Shown: positions 50,901 through 59,700 of the stretch, in pieces
Numbering within the stretch: the stretch's first letter is position 1
How the letters are laid out: each line of letters opens with the position of its first letter
Assembly: GCA_049487715.1 (NCBI GenBank)
Contig: CP150546.1
Span: 1,338,212-1,402,211, forward strand
Length of the DNA stretch: 64,000 bases
Direction of reading: 5' to 3'
Source: Pycnococcus provasolii
Taxonomy: Eukaryota > Chlorophyta > Pseudoscourfieldiophyceae > Pseudoscourfieldiales
Notes under the pieces: model-generated
What the model saw: only the letters and a program-made list of their open reading frames with translations
Databases searched by the model: none
What the model was told of the DNA's origin: nothing
Made by a program: the position numbers and the translations under genes

Positions 50901-52993
50901 TGGGCGCGAGCCTTCGACCGCCGATCTCAGACGTGCTATACGCAGAGGCGGAGAAGAGGCTCGTGAACCTCTTCACCAATGCAGCGCAGCGTCAGGTGGC
51001 CGAGACTGCCAGTACTGCCCTATGCGGCCTGGCGGCAGCGGGAGATTCGCGCGCGCGCGCGTGCGTTGGGCGTCTCTTCGCGCATTACCGCGCACAGCTC
51101 AGCGTCGAAGCCGGTGACGACGATGCGGCACGTGTGCCACGCGCACTCTTCGCTCTTGGCGCCCTTTTGCGCAGCGGCGGTGGATCGGTGCTCAGAAAAC
51201 CAACAACGGCAGCTCAGATGCACGTTCGCTTTCAAAAGCTCTACGGGAGCACGGCGAGCCATCCTCAGCAAAATCAGGTCGCCTCCTTCGCTCTTGGCGC
51301 TCTCTGCGATGCGGCAATGGCTGCAAGCCGCGCTGCGCACGCAGGTTCAAGCATGGAAAGTGCTGGCGGCCCGCCGCTTCTGCAACGCCTTGACGTGCAT
51401 GCGTTGTTCGCGCGAGCCCTTTCCCAGAATTCTCCACTAGAGGATCAGGATCGCGTGCTTCGCCTCCTGTCCGAGCTGAGTGCCGTGGAAGAGGACCGTC
51501 TCGTGCACGCGCAGAGTAAAGCCGATGCCGGCTGCAGCAACGGCGCGGAGAAAATGACGATCAACAAGATCAATGGCGCGACCGACGATGTGGCGACGCA
51601 CGCCGGGGCAGCTATCCAGGAACACTTCACGCGCGTCGTGGAGCTGAGCGGCGACGCGTCCGCTCACATTACGGTTCGCTCTCGAGCCACCACCGTGGTC
51701 GCCGCAGCTCTCGTTCACGGCCACGTGCCTCCGCAGGAGGCGCTCCCGAGCATTCTTCGCAGTGCCACGACGGATCCCGACGAATCGCTACGCCGTGGCG
51801 CGGCGGCAGAGCTGCATCGCTTTCTCGCAAATGATGGTGCCGGACGCGTTGCGAGCAGTCTCGCAGACGGCATTAAACTTGCTGCTCGTATGCTGAAGGG
51901 ATCAAGCTCAACTCCGCCGGCATACGCGCTCGTGATCTGGGGAGAATTGTACGCATCTGCTTTCGGCACACGTCTCGGCTTCAAGCGCCGCTTCCTGGAG
52001 TCTGCCATTCGCCACATCGCGGAAACTACTGTCCAAAGCTGGTGGCTGTCTGCGCTGAGCGCAGACATTCTGGCGACTCTACCATACGTTCGTCAGGCGG
52101 AGGCACTTCACGTGGTTGTTGCCTGCAATGCCGAGCTCGCGAAACTTGGCGTTCTCACGATTGACGACGACGACGGCGGCGGCGACAACGATGGTGGTAC
52201 CGAGGCGCCTCTCGGGTCAACACCGTCGACCGAGAAGCTCGCCTCAGGCGTCCTGCTCCTTCGCCTTAAGGCCTGCCTTCGTGCGCGCTTCCGCTTAACA
52301 GATGAGCGTATTGCATCCTACAAGCCCACGGACTTTTCGGGAGCGGCGGGGTCTGTCGGTAGAGGCAGCGGCTCGCCTTTCGACGGCGCGGCTGCCATAA
52401 TCAACGGCATGGTGGACGTGCACAGAGCCCTGCAAGGAGATGGCGAAGGAATCAGCCTTGGTGAGCTAGCCAAGCGGCTCGAGCAGGAGGATGCTGGCAC
52501 AGACTATGCAGCCCTCGCGCATGCTGTCAAGAAAGCGAAAAAGAAGGTTGGCATGAAGCGTAGCAGAGGTGCAGCAGTCGACGAGGACGACAACGAGGAC
52601 GACAACGACGACGACGACGACGCTGTCATCAATGATGCAGAAATCAAGCAGAAAGTGAGTACGTTTGAAGGGCGACGTGGAGTGTACGCATTCCTCCTCC
52701 AAGGAAAAAAAGAAGTGAAAAAAGAGGATTGGTCTGTGGTGAAGGTGGGGATGTCGCATAAGTGTCTGAAAAGTAGAATTCAAAAAGACTACCAGGCCAC
52801 GAACAAGCCTAAAAAGTTGTTAATGATTAAGGAGTACTTTGAAGGTGAAGAAGGCGAGATGGAGAACCGTTTAAAGGTTTACATGAACAGCCATTACAAG
52901 ATTGCATATGGTACGGAATTTTTTGAAGTTGACCCATCAACAGATTTTGATAATCTGGGCAATATTCTTTTAGGGGAGTTAATTCGTAATTAA
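47951..52993 (+). CDS. SCC2: Cohesin loader SCC2/NIPBL-like HEAT protein with C-terminal GIY-YIG-like domain
   Basis: 1680 aa from the ATG at 47951. SCC2 with SCC4 loads cohesin on chromatin. N-terminal Gln/Thr/Pro low complexity; HEAT repeats from about 620, with the Nipped-B-type run KRCRDTSLAVRKAALTTLRDV, then VLWRVDDPEESIRALVVRTFIDVL (about 755-825). The C-terminal Nipped-B pattern is seen at about 1373-1460: LPYVRQAEALHVVVACNAEL and LLRLKACLRARFRLTDERIASYKP. After an acidic linker, residues 1570-1680 read GVYAFLL, VVKVGMS, LKSRIQKDY, E-ENRLK, GTEFFEV, the pattern of GIY-YIG/T5orf172 domains. That last part is visibly AT-rich and lacks the gene's usual G/C third positions. A longer upstream frame starts inside a dispersed repeat with GTG and was not used. 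Its stop overlaps that of SCC3. Confidence 0.82.
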   Translation: MSKRNRKAHKVAAAAAPAALPDEAAATQTQTQTPPTQTPPPPTPQPPSPDNGDEDDDDMAQRQIKRARNIASRPPPPPPPPPPAQKTLHTLAGTILSKEQPKQHDAAVDAFIALALSQAHKAAADSSSSSDIDAETASSLIEHFTNDDSSNDNGVLSVLTLPNLPPQLYVDDQIKQIIQRVRENVEAVLADSSNPVVTKVVQAHALLARLQARIRLAGTLQAQIQRLAMRALEVPNPRANPLPFVSMQLASLELLWCAFDHGHHASRLDVVTSLAKILTDLPSTPTREIRTCAMPIGECDGTKTANVRPVSAALVLCMQASLSLPSQERSGEGDVSASSALHAKCTHFVDAFWIALLQNVSTARQREIDIKAIVESVVEDLCSLQSHGDMLWPACDVILHGLCTVLGGRFGFKSTEVLHRSLACDVVGKVVAHALAHAKATRTRLGDCDVHVIVVPRTGDGASMPPSDEAQDQQDGSIVRKSRWIPVEFAARQMGWFTPTSSGCHLDRRLANGHYWVRLVRCSSEKAGAYSESITDACAISPPLPIVSPLMQQQQTNPPQGYYAMLQLAATGSAAARLPPQRASPELEYPVNAALQAMALARRFTLTKLYCLEAEGGVKSSGDNATLPRYWRLQEPLEDVRVAAAAAAAGQASSDDSKTYSLAISILATTRRLVPLSSPVLLTWLTQAIDRRFESSPSVRCHAMKALHQLASADPESATNVQAFQDAVEHALSDESSSVRAAAVSSDNRSELTAKLAKRCRDTSLAVRKAALTTLRDVAHEDKSLDDAATTDALAVVLWRVDDPEESIRALVVRTFIDVLSLTPSSVDVDDAEDDDGGGGGGGNGLGSPTANLSAATKGERAARVLATISLNYFRASSSPSGAISLPLRRNTVLVALLQRILRDKGDECLHVHRDAALHMAVDGLSDGTGGSLLAPLLFLHALDVAGCPPPADTMQSLVPHIVLTKRDDSRSVAETKLVLLHVMGASLRPPISDVLYAEAEKRLVNLFTNAAQRQVAETASTALCGLAAAGDSRARACVGRLFAHYRAQLSVEAGDDDAARVPRALFALGALLRSGGGSVLRKPTTAAQMHVRFQKLYGSTASHPQQNQVASFALGALCDAAMAASRAAHAGSSMESAGGPPLLQRLDVHALFARALSQNSPLEDQDRVLRLLSELSAVEEDRLVHAQSKADAGCSNGAEKMTINKINGATDDVATHAGAAIQEHFTRVVELSGDASAHITVRSRATTVVAAALVHGHVPPQEALPSILRSATTDPDESLRRGAAAELHRFLANDGAGRVASSLADGIKLAARMLKGSSSTPPAYALVIWGELYASAFGTRLGFKRRFLESAIRHIAETTVQSWWLSALSADILATLPYVRQAEALHVVVACNAELAKLGVLTIDDDDGGGDNDGGTEAPLGSTPSTEKLASGVLLLRLKACLRARFRLTDERIASYKPTDFSGAAGSVGRGSGSPFDGAAAIINGMVDVHRALQGDGEGISLGELAKRLEQEDAGTDYAALAHAVKKAKKKVGMKRSRGAAVDEDDNEDDNDDDDDAVINDAEIKQKVSTFEGRRGVYAFLLQGKKEVKKEDWSVVKVGMSHKCLKSRIQKDYQATNKPKKLLMIKEYFEGEEGEMENRLKVYMNSHYKIAYGTEFFEVDPSTDFDNLGNILLGELIRN
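52640..52993 (+). other. AT-rich GIY-YIG/T5orf172-like domain segment of SCC2
   Basis: Compositional break inside the SCC2 gene: the preceding coding sequence is GC-rich, whereas here AAA, AAG, GAA and TTT codons dominate. The break coincides with the domain border, and with AAAGTGAGT, which resembles a 5' splice site. Such domains are frequent in phages, bacteria and large DNA viruses. Confidence 0.6.
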
Positions 52994-55900
52994 TTAATTT
53001 TTAAAGTTCCTCTTCCTGACTTCCTATTCCTCTTCCTCTTCCTCTTCCTGTTCCTCTTCCTCTTCTTCGGACTGTCCACTTCCACCTGCACGGCGATCGC
53101 GTTGGGATCGGCAAGATGGGCGACCGACGTTTCACAGGCACTGTGCAGCGACCTGCCCGCCGCTTCTGATGGCATGTAAGCGGCATTCGATTGAACGCCG
53201 GGAGCGATGGCGTTTGCGAGGATGCACACGGCGGTCAAAGCGTTCGTTCGCAGAATCGCATCGTCAGCATCTGAGTCCGTGTTCTCTGACGACGTCAAAT
53301 GGATCGCCGCCTCCGCCGAGGCTGCCGCATCCGCGACGCGGTCGTTCAGACGCGCGCCTTCGCAGTATGCACGCGCCGTCGAGAGCATGTACAGATTGTT
53401 CACAGCACTTTGTTCGATCGAGCCGTGCACGGACTTGCCGTCGGTAGCCATCGCATTGCACGCGCTGTGGATCGCATCGAACAGGTTCGCTGCGCGCGCA
53501 TCTTCCTCCCACAGACTCGCTTCGTTGCAGATCGCCACGCCGCCTGTTGCATTGAGAAAGGCTTGGAGACGCTGCATCGGCTGCAGAATGCTGGTGAATG
53601 CCCAGGAATCCACGTCGAGCAAATCTTCCGCGTCCACCTGAGCAGCACCGCCACCTCGACCGCGCTTGCCACAGCCTCGCGACGGTGCCGCCGCTGCAGC
53701 GCTCGCGGATGCGAGCGTCGACGAGATGCGCTCTGACGCTTCCACCGCAGCCGTGGTTAGCACCTCTGCCAGCGCTGACGTCTCGTTGGCGATTGCGTCA
53801 CGCAGCGTGGGAGGGATAGCGCCGTTCTTCTCGGCATCTGCGAGAATGGCGAAGCATTCGAAAGCCGCCATCCAGCTCTCTGGCTGATCCGGAGAGGCGG
53901 GAGCGGGCGCGAGTGCCGCCTCGTCATGAACGAGGGTAAGCGCCTCAAAGTACGACGCCTCGGCGCGCCTCGCCGAGTACACATCGAGCTTCAGCGCGGC
54001 GAACATCTTCACCGCGGCGGTAAGGCTGGCGTCGTCCGAAGCCGCGCCGTGCAGCCCGAAGAGGCGCAGCAGTGTGGGTGCGTGCAGACTGAGTGCACTT
54101 GTCGCCTTCTTGTGCGCATCGCCGTGCTTTTCGGCGTCACGCTTCCTCGAGCCCGAGGTTGCGTCACTGTCGCGCGCCAGTTTTGCCATTCGAGTCACGG
54201 AGGATGCAAGCAGGCGCATGATTGCGCGGCGCAGTGCGACCGAAGAGGAGCTGGAAGAGCTGCTGCGCGCCTTCTTCGACGCTTTTTCCTTCGACGACGC
54301 CGGCGACGTCGACGCACTGACATCCTCAAGATCGGCGGCGGATGACAGCGCAGCTGCCGCCTCGTCGCACGTCATGCACTTGACGAGCAGATCCCAGTCC
54401 TGGAGAACCGGTGCCTTTTCCGCCACGGCGTCGACGATGCTGTCCACTTCCTCCGAGGACGCGTCGTTTCCGATGAATGACGCGAGCTGCGCGAGCGCGC
54501 CGAGCGTGGCACCGTCGCGTCCTTCGGCCCGACCCTTCGCCACGGATACGTGCTCGGCGAATGCGAGGTACACATCCGCGAGCAGGTCGCCGGCAGCCTT
54601 ACGCACAGCCTCTGCATGGCACGTGATGAGAAGGCTGCGAATCGTCTCGAGCATGCGATCGCGCGGCTCCGCCGGCTGCGTCGATGGCGACGCACCAGCC
54701 TCGTTGTCCGCCGCCTTCTTCTCGGCGAGGAAGAATGTGCCATCTTCAGCCGCGTCGGAGATGAGCATCGCGCGTACGAGCGCAATGGCCGCCACGCGTA
54801 CTCCCTGGTCGTCGTCCGACGTCATCTCCAGCACGCGTGGGGCGAATCGCTGCGTGAACAGATCCATAGCCTGAATCTGCATGGAGCTTCCCTTTTTGGG
54901 GGCGTACAGCGGCTTGAGTGCCGCTAGCGCGGAGCGACGCACGTGTTGGTCCAGGTCTTTCATCGCCAATCCGACGTACTTCAGAAACGAGTCGTCGAGG
55001 AAGTGCGTGGGGTACATGGCGACCCAGCTGCCGAGACTCTCGATGCACGCTTTGCGGACGGTGACGTCGACGTCGTGGAAGCGGTGTGTGAAGGCGCCCT
55101 GGAACACCGACGAGATGTGGTCGTGCAGGCGCTCGTGCTTGCTCTGCGTCGTCTCCATGAGGTGCTTCAGCGTCGCCCAAAGCTGCCCCGTTCCCTGCGC
55201 CGCCTCCAGCTGGCGCTGCGTGGAGACGAGCACCTTCTGTGTGTTTGCCGCGGTACTCACAAGCGACGTGATGAGCGCGAGCGCGAACTGCGCCCCGTAC
55301 GTGCGCAGGTCGCGAACGCTGCACGCGGACAGCTTGACGGCAAAGTCGGACAGTGTTTGGAGCAGGTTGCCTCGCAGCGCGGCGTCCGACTCGCACGCCA
55401 TCGCCCCGACTTGCTCCCACATGCTATGCACGCCGTGTGCGAGTGCTATCTTGTCTTTGACAGACTCTGCATCCAGCTCGGTTTCGCGCGCCACCTGCGC
55501 CTTGGCGTCGACGAGCGCGTCCATGGCGTTCGGCTTGTCGAGCTCCGCGGGTGCGACGGCGGCGTCAACGGCGTTGATGCCTGCTGCACGCATGGTGAGC
55601 GTGATGAGCTTGCTCACAGCGCCTCGTTCGTTCGTCAGCGCGGACTGGACGAGCTCTTTCGCCGTCGCCGTGACGTGCGTGGAAGGACCCGTTCGGCACA
55701 CTTCGTACATGTTGTTGACGTTTGCGTTTCCTGCTCCTGCAGGCGGCGACGTCGTTGCTGCAGCAGCAGCCTTTGGCGTTGGTGGCGACAGTGCCTGCTT
55801 TCCTTTCTTTTGTTTCTGCTGCTGCTCCTGCGAAGTCACAGGCGGCTGAAAGTGCAGTCCATTCATCTGGTTCGGCTTGACTGGAGCGGGAGCGGGAGCG

Positions 55901-56280
55901 GGGGCGGGGGCGGGAGCAGCGGCAGCGGCGGCGGCGGTGGCACCCGAGTACGCCATAACGGCCAGAGCTGCTGCGCTGTTAAGGTCGAGCGGTTTTCCAC
56001 TCTTCGTGTATCCTTCTCCGCTTTCCGCCACCTTGGCGGGTAGCGGTATTCCCTGCTTCCACAGCCTGATGAAGTGATGTTGCGCGTGGCTTTCGATTGC
56101 CTTGCTTTCCCTCGTTTGCATGTGTTGTGCACACTTGTGCCAGTCTCGTCCGTACAAGTCGAGCGCCTCGAGAAACTTCTTATGTTCCTCTTCTGTCCAT
56201 TCATTTCGCGGCCTCCTAGGTTTTCCTTTATCTTTTCTGGTTTTCCTTCCTGATGCTGTCCTCTTCGTACAGGTAGACAT
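52990..56280 (-). CDS. SCC3: Cohesin subunit SCC3/STAG-like with N-terminal SHAQ-type Myb domain
   Basis: 1096 aa from the ATG at 56280. Residues 22-80 form a one-repeat Myb domain: PRNEWTEEEHKKFLEALDLYG, W47, and SHAQHHF (64-70), the SHAQKYF-class signature of plant/algal DNA-binding proteins. A Pro/Ala/Gln linker follows. At about 385-460 is the STAG/SCC3 signature: VFQGAFTHRFHDVDVTVRKACIESLG-W, YPTHFLDDSFLKYVGLAMKDLDQHVRRSALAALKPLY, then HEAT-like helices to about 900. The C-terminus is basic, RKRKRKRNRKSG. SCC3 binds the kleisin and DNA in cohesin. Fusing a Myb domain to it is not known to me. The alternative is a distinct Myb-HEAT protein, but the STAG block is strong. The frame is open 44 codons further upstream. 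Confidence 0.82.
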   Translation of the reverse strand: MSTCTKRTASGRKTRKDKGKPRRPRNEWTEEEHKKFLEALDLYGRDWHKCAQHMQTRESKAIESHAQHHFIRLWKQGIPLPAKVAESGEGYTKSGKPLDLNSAAALAVMAYSGATAAAAAAAPAPAPAPAPAPVKPNQMNGLHFQPPVTSQEQQQKQKKGKQALSPPTPKAAAAATTSPPAGAGNANVNNMYEVCRTGPSTHVTATAKELVQSALTNERGAVSKLITLTMRAAGINAVDAAVAPAELDKPNAMDALVDAKAQVARETELDAESVKDKIALAHGVHSMWEQVGAMACESDAALRGNLLQTLSDFAVKLSACSVRDLRTYGAQFALALITSLVSTAANTQKVLVSTQRQLEAAQGTGQLWATLKHLMETTQSKHERLHDHISSVFQGAFTHRFHDVDVTVRKACIESLGSWVAMYPTHFLDDSFLKYVGLAMKDLDQHVRRSALAALKPLYAPKKGSSMQIQAMDLFTQRFAPRVLEMTSDDDQGVRVAAIALVRAMLISDAAEDGTFFLAEKKAADNEAGASPSTQPAEPRDRMLETIRSLLITCHAEAVRKAAGDLLADVYLAFAEHVSVAKGRAEGRDGATLGALAQLASFIGNDASSEEVDSIVDAVAEKAPVLQDWDLLVKCMTCDEAAAALSSAADLEDVSASTSPASSKEKASKKARSSSSSSSSVALRRAIMRLLASSVTRMAKLARDSDATSGSRKRDAEKHGDAHKKATSALSLHAPTLLRLFGLHGAASDDASLTAAVKMFAALKLDVYSARRAEASYFEALTLVHDEAALAPAPASPDQPESWMAAFECFAILADAEKNGAIPPTLRDAIANETSALAEVLTTAAVEASERISSTLASASAAAAAPSRGCGKRGRGGGAAQVDAEDLLDVDSWAFTSILQPMQRLQAFLNATGGVAICNEASLWEEDARAANLFDAIHSACNAMATDGKSVHGSIEQSAVNNLYMLSTARAYCEGARLNDRVADAAASAEAAIHLTSSENTDSDADDAILRTNALTAVCILANAIAPGVQSNAAYMPSEAAGRSLHSACETSVAHLADPNAIAVQVEVDSPKKRKRNRKRKRKRNRKSGRGTLKIN

Positions 56281-56789
56281 TGTTAAGTTATGATCCTTAA
56301 GGGACTCGTTAAGGGTGGCATTTCCGGATTTCCCCCCTCCGAGGAGGTGCTCTGATGCCGCTGATGAACAAAACATCCATCTTGCACGAGTCACAGGTCG
56401 GGGCCAATGCACGTACGGAAAAGAATACCAATGGGAATAAGGCCACCTACTGTATGGTTGGCCAATTCCTCAAATGTCTCGAGTAGGAACACTCTAGTAG
56501 GAACTAGGAAGATGCGGCAAGGTGATGTGGCATGTTCCAGACTTCCGACTCCACAGGATGCGCGTAGGTGGAGGGGAGGCTGGGCAACATCCGAAGGAAC
56601 TATCCAGAAAGGTGCAACTCCTCAAGGCTGTCCGTCCCCGCCTGCCCGACGGGCGCGCGCCCATTCTGCCATTGCCACGCGCGCCCCAACAGCGTTCTTG
56701 TAGGGTCGCGGCCACGCACCCATGGAGGCCCCTTCGCCCCCACCCTCCACCCTCCACCAGGTGCCCCACTCCCTGCCCAACCAACAAGC
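56281..56789. other. Divergent region between SCC3 and SMC1
   Basis: 509 bases. The SMC1 frame is open across most of it, but the predicted peptide there is Pro/Arg/Ser-rich and unlike SMC proteins, so it is taken as 5' UTR. No separate gene. Confidence 0.5.
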
Positions 56790-59700
56790 ATGGGTGTTAC
56801 CTTCGACCGTCTCACGATACACAACTTCAAGTCGTACAAAGGTACGCATTCTGTCGGCCCCTTCAAAAAACACTTCACGTGCGTCGTCGGGCCGAACGGA
56901 TCGGGCAAGTCCAACCTCATGGACGCCATCTCGTTCGTCGTAGGCGTGAGAAGCAGCCACCTGCGAAGTGAACAGGTGGGCGAACTTGTCACCACCGGGG
57001 AAAACAACGCGTACGTCTCGCTCGCATTCGTGCAGCCGAACGGGAACGAAATCGTGTTCAGACGTGACATTAAGAATGCGCAGGCGACGTACAGCATCGA
57101 CGGGAAGACGGTCACGTCCGCGGCGTACCTGGACAGACTCGCGAGCTTCGGCGTGCACACCAAGACGCGAAACTTTCTCGTGTTCCAGGGTGACGTCGAG
57201 CAGGTGGCGAGACGCGGGCCGCACGAGCTCGTGCAGCTGTTCGAGCACATCTCGGGCGCAGACGCGCTCGTGCCACGCTACCAAGAACTGGAGGCGGAGT
57301 GCACCAGCCTCGTGACGAAGATGCGGGAAGTATCCCTGAAGCGCAAGGCCGTCATGCTCGAAGCAATCAAGAAGAAGGGGCAGGCTGAGGAGGCTGACAA
57401 GTTCAACAGCTTGAAGGAGGAGCTCGCCGAGCAGCGCGCGAAGCTCGCGCTCGTGCAGCTGCTCTACCACAAGAGCGAGCTGGCGGGCGCGCGGCGGGCG
57501 CTTGGGGTGGCGCAGGCATCGTGCGCGGATGTGCACGCGAGCACGATCGCGCCTCTCCAAAAGGAGCGCGACGACCAGACGGCGAAGCGCAAGAAGGTGC
57601 AGACGTCGATGGCATCGGCGGAGAAGCGCCTGAAGGCGGTGGCGGCGGAGGTGGCGAAGCTGCGGCCAGCCAAGCTGCGGGCGACGGAGCAGACGAAGAA
57701 GCTGAAAAAGTCGACAGAAAAAAATGAAAAAGCGCTCAAAAAGCGCGAGGAGGAGCTGGCGGCTCACAAGGAGGACGTCGCAAAATTGGAGACGGACCTC
57801 GGCAAGATTCAGGAGGCGCTCAAGGAGCTGGACGCGAGCGCGTCGTCGGGTGACAGGGACGTGCCGAAGCTGCAGGAGCAGCACGTCGCGGAGTACCAAC
57901 GGCTGAAGCATGTGGCGGGCAGCCGCACGTTCCGCCTCAAGCAGGAGATCGACACGCTGAAGCGCTCGCTCCATGCGGCGGATGCCGAGAAGGCTCGCGC
58001 CGAGCAGCAGGCGGTGGACCTCGACGAGCAGGCGACACATCTCAGGCAGCGCAAGGAGAAGCAGGCGAAGGCGTCGGAGGCACTGGCGTCGCAGAAGGCG
58101 GAATTTCGCGCATCGATGGACAGAATGCGCGCGGAGAAGCAGGAGCTCGCGCAGCGCGCGGAGAAGGAGTCGAAACGGCGCAAGACGCTCGAGAGCAAGT
58201 GCGAGGAGCTCGAGGAGAGGTACCGCGACGCGCGCGCGGACATGAAACTGAGCGAGGCGGAGCAGCAGAAGCGCCGTGCGCTAGACAGCCTCAGGCGGCT
58301 TCACCCGACGACCATCTACGGGCGCATGACGGACTGCATCTCGGTGACGCAGAAAAAGTACAACGTGCCCGTGACGGTGGTGATGGGACGCAACATGGAC
58401 GCCATCCTCGTCGAAGAGGAGGCGACGGCGAAGAGTTGCATCACGCACCTTCGAGTGCAGAAGATGGCGCCCATGACGTTCCTGCCCGTGACGACGATCC
58501 AGGCGAAGCAGATCGACGCGCGCCTGCGTTCGCTTGGCGGAACCGCGCGCCTGATGATGGACGTCGTCACGCCGAACGCCGCGGCGGTGGCTGCGCACCC
58601 GAGCGCCGTCGACCTGAAGGCTAAGTTCGAGCGAGCTGCACGCTACGCCGTCGGCAACACCGTCGTCTGCGACACTATCGACGAGGCGAGGCGCCTGTGC
58701 TTCGGCGGCGGCGCGTCCGCTGCTTCCGCCGGCAGCGCCGCCGCAGCGTCGGCACCGCCGCCGGGCCCTCGCATCAAGGCGGTGGACCTCGAGGGAACGA
58801 AGATTGACAAGAGCGGCGTGATGACTGGCGGAACGATGCACTCGCTCGCGAATCGCGCAGGACGGTGGTCCGAAGCGCAGTTCGAGGCGGTGCGCAAGGA
58901 GCGCACGGAGGCGGAGCGCGAGCTACGCAGCCTGCCCACCGCCGAGCAGCAGAAGGCTGCCCAGGACGACCTTGCACGGCGTGCCGCGAGCATTCAGCAG
59001 CAGCTCGGGTACGCCCAGAAGGATCTCGCGGAGGCTACCAAGACGCTTGAGACACTCGAGCGCGAGGCGGCGACGCTCGAGGAGGAGAAAAAGCGCACGG
59101 CGGCACAGACGGAGAAGCATGCCGCGGAGTATGCCAAGGTGGCAAGCGAGGTGTCCGGCAAGGAAACTAAGCTGCGTGCCGAGCTCGACGACGTGTTTGG
59201 CGACTTTTCGCGCCGCGTGGGTGTCGCGAACATCGCGGAGAAGCACTTCTCGCAGGTGCAGGAGGTGGCGGCACAACGCTCCAAGCTCACGAAACAGGAG
59301 GCGGCGCTGCAGACTCAGATTGAGTACGAGCGCAAGCGCGGCTTGGCGAAGAAGATGGAGGATCAGCGCGCCAAGCTTCACGCGGACCAGAAGGAGGCGG
59401 ACAAGCTCAGGGAGAAGATGGAGAATGTGGAGAAGACGGAGCAGAAGCACGAGGCGGAGCAGAACGAGCTGTCGGAGAAGCTTCTGGCTCTCGGCAAGGA
59501 GAAGGCGGCGCTCGATGCTGAAATTGCAGAGACGAAGAAGCAGCTAGCGGCGGAGCAGGCGAAGCTGGCAGGTATCAACCGCAGCATCACGGACATGCAG
59601 ACGCGAGGCGAGGAGATTGCAATGAAGGTGTGCGACGTGCTCGAGAACTGCCAGATGGAAAGCGTCGAGCTTCCGGCGGCTGGGTCGGAGGGGGGTGGCG

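Noticed and set aside
56568-56789. 74-residue N-terminal extension of SMC1
   Set aside because: Pro/Arg-rich and unrelated to SMC proteins, whose conserved N-terminus starts at MGVTFDRL.
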